NCBI GenBank assembly: GCA_029706075.1
Contig: JAINUG010000173.1
Coordinates: forward strand, 186,001-250,000
DNA length: 64,000 nucleotides
Direction of reading: 5' to 3'
Origin: Aldrovandia affinis
Taxonomy: Eukaryota > Chordata > Actinopteri > Notacanthiformes > Halosauridae
Below are positions 1 to 11,400 of this stretch, in pieces (positions within the stretch are counted from its first letter, which is position 1; the number at the start of each line of letters is the position of its first letter). Under the pieces are notes generated by a model. That model was not told where the DNA came from and did not search any database. It saw nothing but the letters and a program-made list of their open reading frames with translations. The position numbers and the translations under genes were made by a program.

Positions 1-1592
1 TGTGATGAAGTCCATGGAGATGTGGGACTATGGGTGATGGGGAATAGGCAGAGGATGGAGTAGCCCTTGGGGGCGTGTCTGGGGGTTTTGTGCTGGGTGC
101 ACACAGCGCAAGCCAGGATGAACGACCAGACCTCCTCCTCCATCTTGGGCCACCATAACCATTGACGAAGAAACTCTAGGGTGCGAGACACCCCTGGGTG
201 TCCGGCCAGATGAGAGGCGTGACCCCACTGCAGTACTTGGTTCTGAACTGCCGAGGGCACGAATGAGCGATTAGGCAGGCTGTCACCAGGACCGGGTTTC
301 GCTTCTAAAGCCCAACGGACCACAGTGTCAATGCCCCACTGGACCAGGGCGATGATACGGCTTGGTGAGAGGATGGTCTCCACTGGGGCGACGGTGTCAG
401 GAGCTTCGAAGATCCGGGAGAGAGTGTCGGGCTTCTGATTCTTGGACCCCGGACGGTAGGAGAGGGTGAACTGGAATTGGTTGAAGAACAGGAAGGCTTG
501 TTCGGCTTCGGGAGTCCAGACAAAATCCTTAGCCTCACCCCGGGTCAGGTTGGTGAGTGGGGCCGCCACCATTCCGAAGTCCCGGATGAATCGCTGTAAA
601 AGTTGACGAAGCTAAGGAAGCGTTGCACCTGTTTGACCGAGATGGGGCGTGGTCAGTGGCGAACTGCTTGCCTCTTGGCAGGGTCCATCTGGATGCTGCC
701 TCCAGTGTATGGACACTGGAGGTCCAGTTTGGAGAAGATGGTGGCACTCTGGAGCATCTCAAATGCCGTGGACATGAGGGGCAGTGGGTACCTGTTCTTC
801 ACCGTGATGTTGTTGAGCCCTCGGTAATCGATACACGGCCGCAGTCCCCCATCCTTCTTCCCCACGAGGAAAACCCTGCCCCCACCGGCGAGGTGGAAGG
901 ACGGATATACCCGGCAGCGAGCATCTCCTGGATGTAGGCACTCATCGCCGTCGTCTTGGTCCTGGACAACGAAAAGATCTTGCCCTGGAGGGACCGGTTT
1001 CCGGCAGCAGATCAATGGCACAGTCGTACGGACGGTGAGGGGGCAGAGTGGTTGCGTGTTGCCTGCTGAACACCGCCTGGAGGTCACTGTACGCCTGTGG
1101 CACTCGGGCCCATTCCTGGATCTCCGGTTCCCTGCATGAAGCGGCAGCAGGAGGGTGAGGCAGCAGACAGGTGCTCTGACAGGTCAAATCCCAGCCCAGT
1201 ATCTTCTCAGCGTTCCAGTCGACATGGGGGGTGTACCTGCTTAGCCAGGGGTAGCCAAGCACAAGGGGTAGCTGTGGGGAGTGCGTGACGAAGAACTCCA
1301 TCCGCTTGGTGTGGTTCTCCATGATGGTGACCTGGACTGGAATGGTCCGCTGCATGATGGCACTGGATCCCAGCGGCTTGCCGTCCAGGGCTGTGACTGA
1401 CAGGGAGGAGTCCAACTTCACCAGGGGGATTTGAAGTTGTTGGGCGAGATTGAGATCAATGAAATCCCCAGCTACTCTGGAATCAATGAGAGCTGGATCA
1501 GAGTGTTGAGAGTTGTTCCAGTGCAGGGAGATGGGCAGCATCAACCCTGTGATGTGCTTTGAGCTGGGAGTGATCGCTGCGCTTCTTACCAC
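1..1592 (-). pseudogene. pol: gypsy pol remnant: protease, RT, RNase H tail, integrase N-terminus
   Basis: The retropepsin-like segment begins near 1590, but its active site reads D-S-R (1476-1484) where the family has D-S/T-G. The RT finger region follows, with [16 protein letters not shown] at about 810-860, then FSKLDL near 740. The sequence then jumps directly to the post-RT segment (MDPAKRQAV, near 665-690), so the palm block that carries the YxDD motif is absent. RNase H is reduced to its last residues (FQFTLSYRPGSKN, near 445-480). An integrase H2C2 zinc-binding region follows, with two His near 190-225 and two Cys near 95-110, and continues off the window. Frames shift between these blocks. 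The order and motifs are seen directly; the missing blocks are inferred from family architecture. Confidence 0.85.
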
Positions 1593-2611
1593 CCTCCCGG
1601 TGTGGTAGAAGTGGTGGCTTTTCCCTGCGACTCCGGACAGGAATCCCGGTAATGCCCAAACCGCCCACAGTACATGCAGCTGTTCTCTCTCCGGGGTCGT
1701 TCCCTCTCTGTGGCTGAGAGACGGGCTCTACCCAACTGCATCGGTTCTCCCTGCTTGCTAGGGGGAGCTCGAGGCAGTGAACAGGAAGCTGATGGAAGCG
1801 AGAGTGATGTCCGAGGTTGAGGAATGGGTGTGTTGGTTCGGTGCTCATGCATGCGTTCCCGGTGGCGATTATCGAGCTGTATGGATAAGGCTACAAGTTC
1901 TTCCCACTGCTCGATGTGCCCATGGATGACAAGTTTGTTCTTCAACCCCTTGCTGAGGCCCTGCCGGAACACCGCTATCAGTGCCTCGTTATTCCAGCGG
2001 CTCTCCACGGCCAAGGTGCGGAACTCGATGGCATAGGCGGCGATGGTCCAGCATCCCTGCTTGATCTGGAGCAGCTGGTTAGCCACTTCTCGACCCCGGA
2101 CCGGATGGTCGGATACCTCCCTCAACTCGGACATGAATTGGGGATAGCTGTCACAGAAGAACCCTTGTTCCTCCCAGATGGCTGTCGCCCACTGCAAAGC
2201 AGTCCCGGTAAGAAGGGAGATTTGATAGGCTATCCGGGAGCGATCGCTGGGGGAATTGCGGTGGTTGGAGTTTGAATGCCAGTGAACACTGCGTGAGGAA
2301 ACCGCAACATCCCGTGGGATTACCGTCGTAACGTTCTGGTGCTGGAAGACGCGGTTCACGAAGTAAGCTGGCTTGGGTGTTGGTCATGGGTTCCAGGGGA
2401 GGCTGAGAGACGGCGGTCGGGGGTTTGGAAGCGGCTCCGTGATGGTGTTGAATTGGCTGGTTGTTTGACGGCTGAATGTATTCAGTTGCTCGGTTAGTAG
2501 AGCGATAGCCCAGTCCTGCCATCTGATGGAGGCTTCCTGGCTCTGGATGGTCGTGCACATGGAGCTCTGGGTCGGCTCGGCTTCCGCTGGTTCCGACGAT
2601 GGTTTGAACAT
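1586..2611 (-). pseudogene. gag: gypsy gag polyprotein remnant with CCHC zinc knuckle
   Basis: The likely start is the ATG at 2609-2611, just inside the 5' LTR and primer-binding region. The first ~75 residues (to about 2385) are in one frame, and the rest (2359-1586) is in another, so there is a frameshift near 2360. The second part contains the retrotransposon-gag capsid-like region (LLTGTALQWATAIWE, then YAIEFRTLA) and a C-x2-C-x4-H-x4-C nucleic-acid-binding knuckle at 1637-1678 (CMYCGRFGHYRDSC). Gag would form the particle and package RNA. The protease frame begins at its 3' end. Confidence 0.82.
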
Positions 2612-2643
2612 TCTGTCAGGAATGTTGTTAGTTAGGAACCAAT

Positions 2644-3086
2644 TGCAGGCGAGAGAGACCCAGGATGCAGAGAGGCATTTAAGGTTCTTTATTTTACTTA
2701 AACGCAGTTTAGGATAAATGACAAAACAGTGTCTGAGCAGACACGGAACAAACACTAACAAATAAACCAAAACAACAGGAGAAACAAAACAAGCGAAACT
2801 GTAAACTCAAAACGTACTCCGGGGTATTGAATAAACTAAACACTGGGACACTTTGAAACAAACGAGGACAAGCTTTTCAGGGCGTCAAGAAGACAAACAC
2901 AACAGGTAAGACAAAGCTAAGGGCAGTGAATGTTCAAGCATAGTGCTAAGGTAGCCAGAAGGTTAAATACCCTCCAGGGATCACAGCTGCCAGTCATTGT
3001 CGTGATTGTGTATTCCTGGCATGCCTTTCACTTCTCCTGATAATTGTGGCAGGGGGAAATGCCTGTTTGCCGGTCAAGTCGTGACA
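2644..3086 (-). repeat. probable 5' LTR of the gypsy element
   Basis: On the minus strand this stretch starts TGTCACGACTTG and ends CTCGCCTGCA, giving TG...CA termini. The next bases are AT then TGGTTCCTAAC, where a tRNA primer-binding site (beginning TGG) is expected, followed by the gag ATG at 2611. A TATA-like TATTTAA (2963-2969) and an AATAAA (2688-2693) lie in the correct order for U3-R-U5. The boundaries are inferred, because the matching 3' LTR is outside the window. Confidence 0.6.
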
Positions 3087-3229
3087 GGAACAAGGGGAAG
3101 AAGTCACCCCAGTGGTGGTACCCTTAGTTGGCGGTGGGAATTGCCACCTGATGCCATGGTTCTAGTGCACCCTAAATTATCTGGGGAAGAGGGATCAGTA
3201 AAATTCAGGGCATGGTGAGCTCCGATGCA

Positions 3230-3600
3230 GGCTATACTCCAGGCCCAGGACCTCTTGGAAGAACAGACGGTGGATTTTGTCCTGGGAGCCTTGGAGGGCT
3301 CTTGTGGGCTACATTGGAGGAGGTGCTCCCCTAGGGCCGCCCCTGTTTCATACTCAGTTTTTCCAATGTAAGTAGGGGCCAGAGGAGAAGCTGGAAGTGA
3401 TACACACACTGTGGTTATGGGAGCTGCACAGGAGGTGAAGAGTTGAGCCCTAGCCCAGTTAGACAGGAAGTGCAGTGCCAGGTGCAGTTGCTAGCCCAAG
3501 CTCAGGTTCCAGGAGGTGAGCTGTGAGGCTCAAGAGCTGGATGCAGAGCTTCGGAGGGGTGAGGGTTGGCTTGCTGTGTGTCTAATCCTCAGGTTGGGAG
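3230..3600 (+). other. GC-rich stretch with possible gag-like remnant
   Basis: Just outside the LTR, the plus strand reads LLEEQTVDFVLGALEG (about 3250-3300) and then, in another frame, a segment resembling gag/PNMA-type capsid proteins (FFQCK, stop, GPEEKLE near 3350-3400). Several stops follow. This could be an older retroelement hit by the gypsy insertion, or the flank of an unrelated repeat. Nothing here is an intact gene. Confidence 0.25.
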
Positions 3601-4434
3601 AGCCATGCCCACGCCTCTGGTGTTTGACTTGGAGGGCTGGAAAGGGCCGTGTGTGATGAGCAGGGAACATCAGCTGGCTCTTGCTGAAATGTGCACTAAT
3701 GGTTCATTTTTTTATTTGATTTTGAGTTGGTTTGATTTTTTTCAAATGGAGGTTCCGTCGGCATATCTAATTATAGTTATGTCTTGCATTGGTGGCTTGT
3801 AAATTTGTGGGTTCCTTGATTTCATTAAGACAAAGTGACCTTTCATCGCAGCTTAAAATGAATGAATAAACCGCAACCAATAAATGTTTATTTAAATATT
3901 TTGGGTTAACCACTCTGTCAGTATGTTTCTGTTACCTTGTTGGTATTGTACAAACTTGTTTAACGTTATGACTTGAACGTCTTTTTAAAACAAATTTAGG
4001 TTGTTTGTAATGCAACATATCTAAACAACCTAAGTGTACAGTGTGCTTTTTTAACCTTCCATTATGTAAGGCACTCTTTCATTCCACTTTGCATCATGAA
4101 TTGATTGCATTTGAAATTTTTCAATTTTATTTTATTGTATGTCTTGCTGTTTTGTTCAGATGATTGTTTATTCGGTTCTTTAGCTAATATTCATAAAGTG
4201 TGCTAAATTTTGTTCTGTGTTAAACTCATTTTTTTATTAGACATTGAATCACCACTTTTTAAAATAGTTTTTATTCCACGTCTTAATACATAATAATGAG
4301 TTTTCTGCAAAGATAAACAAATCAACATTGAATTTCATTTAATGTAAAAGTCATGACAATAAACCAAAAAAATTACATCGCATTTGAAATATATATATAT
4401 TCAGTGGAAATGTAGTCTTTCATGTAGAGTAGAG
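3601..4434. other. AT-rich stretch, no gene seen
   Basis: No coding signal stands out. Tandem AATAAA-type signals occur near 3862-3890. A short (AT)n tract lies near 4389-4400. Confidence 0.5.
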
Positions 4435-4830
4435 TTTTGTATTGAATTTTGGCTGCTATTGGGAGGCAGTGAAGTGTGGTAAGTAGTGGAGTGACGTGTG
4501 AAGTTTAGTAGGTTGAAAACCAGACATGCAGTGGCATTCTGGACTTACAGACTCAAAGCCTATACCAGGAGCTGTGTGGCTTCTTGGGAGAGGAAGGGGC
4601 GAATCCTTCTGATATTGTGAAAGGAGTATTGGCAGGTCTGGGTGATCGCTGCAATGTGCCCTGAGAAGCTTAGCTTCTCATCCAGTCCAAGTCATTCAAT
4701 CGCTCCAAGATTTTTGGTAGACCAGGATGGAGACACTATGGAGCCCTCCACAGTAATTGAGGCATCAGTTGTCGGGAAGCCCTTCCCTTTGCAACTTAGT
4801 CTTTACCGGGTTGAGCTTCAGTAATGTATC
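4435..4830 (-). mobile_element. 5'-truncated L2/CR1-type LINE fragment (RT C-terminal part)
   Basis: On the minus strand this stretch reads as the post-catalytic part of an L2-type reverse transcriptase, for example IRRIRPFLSQEATQLLV near 4565-4615. It is preceded by a segment ending in the 'LKLNPGKT'-type block near 4800-4820. Stops and frameshifts abound, so it is a fossil. The assignment rests on the remembered family protein pattern, so the clade name is less certain than the LINE identity. Confidence 0.7.
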
Positions 4831-7800
4831 TGTTGTTGATTGATCCGAAGGAATGGGTCGGGCCCACTCTCCGGTGAAGAAATTATAATTATACACAATA
4901 AGACATTGAATGACAGATTTTTGTGCTACATTTTACTTGCCCAATTTTTATGCCATGTATCACTCCATTCATGGCTTCAGAAATCGAATCGTATGGCCCC
5001 GCTTTTTTTTGCAAGACAGGAGGTGGCAACCCTATACACTAGCCATACACTTTACTCCTCTAGGAAAACATATGAACCCATTTTGCTTTCTGTAAAGTCA
5101 GAACAGCTAAGAGAAGACCAATACCTTTCTATTACAATATAGTATTACCTAAAATCATTTACATATTTGTTAGTTGTATTTAAAGGTCAACCATACGAAT
5201 ACAGTGAGTATCAGCTAAGTGTATGATTACAGTGAGTCTTTAGGCATTATAATTCAACAATCATATTCCCAGAGAAAGTGAACTAAGCTTTCTAACTAAT
5301 AATTAAACCGGTAGTGAAAGATAGTTTAATATAAAGCAGAGCACAACTGGGTCCTAAGATGGTCTTTACTAAAGCTGTAGCATGAATTTGTACATGGTCA
5401 CCATAACTTACACACATTCACAACACAACATAAAGCCACACAATGCACAAGGCAATACCCATTATTACAATGAACTACCAGAAGGTAGAATATCCCCATC
5501 TATTGACGATAAGTGGTATTGACTCAATGTGTAGTATAGAACACAACATCGTCTCTCTAAAATAATTCCACATCAATCGGAATAAGTGAGGTACTCTGAA
5601 CAATAGTAATCTGTATCGAATACTAAACCATACAAGAACAGTAGTTAATGTATGGAATAAAAATACAATTAAAATGAATTAGCACCTGATGCAAAATATG
5701 TAAATTAATTTTCTTTGGTTTGCTATCAACCGGAGTCACTTGCTCAATTTACCACAACATTTGCTCAACATGACATTTCAACATGCTAATATTGGAACTA
5801 TAACTATAGGCCTAGTAGTCAACAATATAACAGTGTAACAGTGTAACCGTCAACAGTAAAGTGTAAGCAAAGATTTTTTCTCTCTCAGTAGAATGGCTCT
5901 AGTGGAATGAAAGTCCAGATCAATGCATAACATAGTCATTTAGCCAGCCAAGTTTGTTTCTCATTCGCGGAGGACTGGAGGTGAGGCAGCGATGGGATAA
6001 GGAGTGAGATGAGATGCATTCCATATTTTCCCATCACTGAAGACAAACATCTTGTACTCAACTTCCTCTCCATTTTAACAGGATTACTGACTTGTGGGTG
6101 TCCTTTGGAGACATGAATAGGATTCGTTATGCCCACACTCTCCCCTTCTTGAAAGAGTAGAATACTGGAAATTTAACTATGCAATTTTGTTTTAGGGTCT
6201 ATGCACTGCCCTCTAAAAGGTAGATGGGAGTGGCATGTCCCACGCAGCTGTGGAATCCTTAGGGTGCAGCATTTGAACCCATGTTAAGAATGCTTAGTGT
6301 TCTGATGAAGACCTAAGGATCGAAACGTTATCCAACCTGCATGGTTAAATAAACCATTACACTACTTTTTGGAGCATCAAATACGTTTGCGAGTCTCATT
6401 CTTTCAAGTATTACCTACACCGTATGCTAAGACTTTTTGTAGTGCGTATGTTTATTATGTTATTGATTCATAATAATCACATAGGCTACATACATGTACA
6501 GCAAACAAAAACATAGTATGAATTGATGAATAATATGCTACAACACGCAAATAGCTATATTTTATGTAGTAGCCTAATTGATTCCCATTTGGGGAGTTTT
6601 GCCAAGAATCCATTTCAAATTTGACACTGAGAATTGATTCCTTTGGAGTGGACTCCATTAACTCTCAACAATTAAATTTGCCATACAATTTGTTATTTAG
6701 CAGTGTAAAGAGTACCATGTATTTTATATAGCTGAATATAAGGAGAAATGTTTATTTCTGCTCATCAGACATATTTTATAATATATTTTTTATCTCAGAG
6801 GGTTCGTTGACAGAAATGGACAACGCCCATTTGTTTACGAAATCTGCACACGTACAACCCATAACACCCCTAAAACAAATGATAGTCTGTGTTATTTGTT
6901 TAATTGTGTATTTTTCATGTACCAAGCAATTACAGCAAATTAACTACTTCTTTTATATGAATTTATGTGAGGTGGCGGCTCGGCGCTTGTTTTTGGTAGG
7001 TACGGGAGCTTAATGTCCGAACCGGTATTTCCACCCGACAGCTATTCCCTGCTGGACTCGGTTAGATGCATTACGAAATTCACGCTCCATGAGAGTGTAC
7101 ACTGCTGCTGGCGAGGCAAGTGTTAAGCTTGAGAGCTGTCTATCTAGGTAACAGGACGGGGATGGAATAGACGAGAGTCTCAAATATAATTTTTAAATCA
7201 TAGAATATTAGATCTGTCGATGTGTGTCTAAACCCATCAACGATTTGCTCGCTAATAAACATAGCACTAGCTACATAAGATAGCTAGCTAGCTGGCTGGC
7301 TAGCAAGCTACCTTCATTGCAAAACAGGAAAACTGCGAGCTCTAGTCGTAGCTTTCCAGCTAACTGACAAGCTAGTAATATTCCTTCGCGTGCTAGCTAG
7401 CTTAAGGGTTGACACCTTCAAATTCTACAAGCTACAAGTCAAGCGGATCATAGCTAGCTGCGCAGTACAGGTTAGTAGCTAGCTAGCAAGGAGTGGCTGG
7501 CAATATTTCGGAAGTTTCAGGGATTGCATGCCATTGACGTCATCCCAGGGCATACCTAGCTAGCTACACGAGAGAGAGAGGGAGTGTGTATGTGTGTGTG
7601 TATTTATATGTGTGTGTGACTGGGCTACATAAGCGACTGGTGAACAGCAGCGAACTCGTCCAGGACAACACTAGCTTTTTGGCTAACTAACAACGCTTTG
7701 TCATAGTTTGAGCCTCAAATCCGCCCATTATTAGCAATTAGGTTAACTAGTTACACGAAATACAAGCACGCCCCCTTGATTGTCGAAACCATACTTGTGC

Positions 7801-8306
7801 ATTGGGTAAGCAGCCAGCTAGTTCGGAACACCGTATCGCTAACATTTGTATCTTGAAGCTATAACATGAACGTTGGCTGCTTTTCCATATATTTCCGGAA
7901 TTTGTTGAGACACACTGCTAACTAGCTACCTTAAGATTATTACAGGCTAACGTTAATCGTCTTGGGTTTGATTATGAAATATGTTAGCGCTAATTATGTT
8001 TTTATGTTGCCATTTCTTTTTATTTTCACTTAAAGGGTCATAAGCAGATCAGAGATAGGTGTGTTAGTCGCAGTGTTGGCTAATTGAACCTTATACGTTA
8101 AAATATAACGTTAGCTTGACGGAATGCATAGTGCTATTTAGCTTGAGTGCAGCTAATATAGCTAACGTTAAACTTAAGGATGGGTTTCTTACCAGCTATG
8201 AAAGTGTTAGTTCTAAACGCAATGGTAGCCACAATTTCTACCTGTCTATTTAGTCATCTTGCCTGTGTAAGCGCCCTTGACTGTTTTTGCCTTTACTTTG
8301 AGCTAG
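4831..8306. other. Upstream flank of the host gene; no coding gene seen
   Basis: About 3.5 kb of mainly AT-rich DNA. From about 7200 to 7600 it is packed with AGCT/GCTAGC palindromic tetramer runs, followed by a short GA/TG repeat at about 7570-7620. The promoter and any 5' UTR exon of the PTH2-like gene must lie in or near 7000-8306, but I cannot place a start site. A hammerhead-like string near 6302 is listed separately. Confidence 0.45.
6302..6327 (+). other. hammerhead-ribozyme-like core string, retroelement tail
   Basis: CTGATGA (6302-6308) is followed, after a short imperfect stem-loop candidate, by CGAAACGTT, with AAATAAA about 20 bases further on. This matches the CUGAUGA...GAAA core of hammerhead ribozymes, which are known from Penelope-like and related retroelements. 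Stem I pairing around the core looks poor, so this is at best a decayed copy. Confidence 0.3.
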
Positions 8307-8314
8307 GAAAGACA

Positions 8315-8422
8315 ATGGAGCCGTCGCAGCAGGGTGGGCCAGACCCCGCCTCGCAGGAAGTGAACCCTGTCTACCTGCAGCAGCTACGCGAGTTGGATAT
8401 ACCTGAGGAGGCAGCCAAGCAG
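8315..8422 (+). CDS. PTH2-like gene, coding exon 1
   Basis: Encodes residues 1-36, the linker and first UBA helix, ending in phase 0 at CAG|gtacca. A pyrimidine-rich acceptor ending CTAG at 8303-8306 suggests that a 5' UTR exon is spliced to 8307. Confidence 0.88.
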
Positions 8423-11400
8423 GTACCAGCTATGTTCCCCTTCCCCGCGCTTGAATTTAACCCGGTTTCTAGCCGTTCTACCATCCCTAACATAAGCCTC
8501 CCTCGCGAATCATACACGTTGTAGTGGGATTCGCGATTCACTTCTCATATTATTTGCCTCAGGATATCAGATTAATAGCATTGCTCCAGGGTACAGAATG
8601 ACAGCCAAAATAGTTGAAAGTAGCGTCCATGAAGGTCCTATTATTTTAACCAGTGATCAACAATCTTGTCATTTGTCAGAGGTTCTATTGGTGTGTCACA
8701 GGATAAACAACTTGACTCACTGCAAGAGCTGCATCACTGTAACAGCTGTGACAAAACTGTCATCTTGCAGTTTGGTTACCTGCCCTTTATATGCACCCAT
8801 TTCTTTGGGTCCCCTTACCACATACTGCTATAGCATATGTTTAGATACAGAGGAGTAGACAATGGAAGGGGGAGTAGATTAATGTAAACATCAAACAATG
8901 TAGGAAACCATAGGGTTCACCTATTCACTTAAAATGGTTTTATGTTCCTTGGCTATAATTCTACCATGCAGAGTAATAATCGGACCCAATGACTTCCACA
9001 TGATGGCTGCCCATACCATAATAGATCCACAACCATGTTTAACAGTTGGGAGCAGGTAATGTGGGTTGAAGACTTTTGGTTTTCTCCAAACATAAATATG
9101 TCCAGATATAGGAAAAAGAATAGCCTAAAAGACGACTCATCAGACCCTATTACTGTCTTCCACTGCTCCAGTGTCCAGGTTTTGGGCTCATTACACCAAA
9201 TTATGCATTTGTTACAAGTGGGTTCCGAATTGCAGCCCTGCCATAAATATCAGCTTTGTGAAGCTCACAAAGTACTGTTTTTATTGAGACTGGGTCATAG
9301 AGGTGTAAATTCAGTTCTGTGGTCATTTGAGGCTGCTGTTTTGTGGTTTTTAGCAACTATCCTGTTAAGTGTCCATTTATCCCTGTCGTGGAGCTGTTCC
9401 TCTTTCCTGGTGCAGTTTTTCCTGGTTTTGTGTATGCCGTCATGATTTTTGACACTCCTACAATTCAGGAACCAACTTTGACTGCTTTCAAAATCTGTTA
9501 GATCTTTCATGTTGCTTTAGAAACCTGTACATTAAAGTCCAGAGCTTCAGACTGTGACCAATTTGGAGATTGCTGATGGCTGAATTCATGATGTAGCTAC
9601 CATTCTTTTGTTTACTTTAGCTTAAGCGTTGTAATATGTACAATGTCGCAAAAAACGAACAAAAAATATCAACCAAATAAGAACTTTATAGTTGTCCATG
9701 GGCACCTGCCAATGTTATTTTTCCTGGGTTTTTCTGAAACAAGATAAGCTTAGCTAAACGCGTAGCAATTACAGCTAGCTATTGTGTACTGTCAATGGAA
9801 TAATTGCTGGGTAATGTTCATATTTAGCCTACTCTATATGTGAAAGAGCATTGATAAATTCTAAACAAAAATAAGTGACAAAATAACAACCTCAAGACAG
9901 AAAAAATGGGTTCATAGATAGGACAGTAACGTCTACTAATGCTATAGTAGGCTACTTGGTATTCGGAAGCAGGCAATTCTGTGTGCAGACAACGGTATTC
10001 TATGCAACCATTTCCCCATGAGTGTGAGCTGGCCTGTTCTTTAAGTAGGCTACAGTACAAAAGAGGCAGCATCTCTCGATCAAGCAAGATGTGCAAGCAG
10101 CCATAATCAGGTTCTGCTTCTAGTCAACAGGGATTTGTTTCACCTTCGTTTCAGGTAAAATGCTACTAGCATTATTGGTTTAATTTCCTTTTTTCTGTTA
10201 ACTATTTAGGTAAATAAGTATTCCAGAAGTGTTGATTTAAAAATATTTTTATATTGGCAACCTATTGGTAATTAGTATTGACATTAATATTAAACACGTC
10301 AACTCCTTTTTAACTGTAATTCACTTACTTCAAAATGAGTCCTTTTACATTTGGTGTTTCCATTATTTTGTCTACTCCATGTATATGTGAATCTGGGTTG
10401 TGTCTTATCAGGCTCTTCTACACACCAGGAATGTGTCTGCAGAGGAAGCTGCCATGTACTACTTCAACAAGTTGGAAAATGAGGTGCTATTACTACTATT
10501 ATTATTATTTTATTATTATTATAATGATTGTTTTTGTTAGTAGTAGTAGTAGCAGCAGTTGTAGTATTAATCAATTGTCTGATTAACTGACTGGGACTAA
10601 TTGATTTAGGAGCAAACACTCTTATCCAGGATTACTTGCAAAGCTTGCATATCACAGTTGACAGTAGTAGTACTAGAGGTGGTGGTGCATTAATCACTTA
10701 ACTAATTGATGGATAGGCTGACTCAATGATTAGCAGACACCCATGTCCTGAGTACGTTTCTTAGCTTGCATATTATCCATTTATACAGGTTTGACACAGG
10801 GATTCTGGTTTGAGCATCAAACCCCTTTACCACTGTTTTCCAGGAGGAAGGTGATGACGATCTAATATTCAAGATGGTGTTTGTCGTGAATATGGATCTG
10901 TCCATGGGGGTGGGAAAGGTCAGTGTCTTCATATATAAAGTGTAAATCAGTGGGGGTGCCATGTTTCTAGAACCATTTTATCTGTATGAACCTTTTCCTG
11001 TCACAATTCTATGGCGCCGGCACCATGAGAATGATCATAATTCATCAATATGACTCATTTTAATTGTTATTTACATATTCTCCAGAATGTCATTGTCTTA
11101 AATAGTGTTTAATGAGTCTGGGGAAGTCATGCTTGGTTATTATGGTCATACAACTGTGGAGCACTTAAACCTATCCCCTTATTATACCTAAATGCACAAC
11201 TTACTCTTGTATAAACTCCCATCACCAAAAGTTGTAGGTCTGCTTTTAAACAATCACGTTCCATTTTGCCAAAAATAAAATCTCATTCAAATGTCCCTGC
11301 AAAGGGATGCATACAATAATTAAGATTTTTTTTTTGTCATACCTTCTCACTGTGTTTACGTTCAACTCACTTCCACCTTGTACATCCCTGTGTTTCCTCA

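Larger units (their letters stand above)
1..3086 (-). mobile_element. Ty3/gypsy LTR retrotransposon, truncated by the window edge
   Basis: Read on the minus strand, the order is LTR, gag with a CCHC knuckle, aspartic protease, reverse transcriptase, RNase H remnant, then the integrase zinc-binding region. That order is diagnostic of Ty3/gypsy (Metaviridae) elements. The 3' part, including the integrase core and 3' LTR, lies beyond position 1. Several frameshifts, a mutated protease motif and two internal deletions show that the copy cannot be autonomous. Family assignment is firm; the exact lineage was not determined. Confidence 0.88.

Noticed and set aside
9035..9445. 136-codon plus-strand ORF
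   Set aside because: It is the antisense shadow of a decayed Tc1 transposase read on the minus strand.
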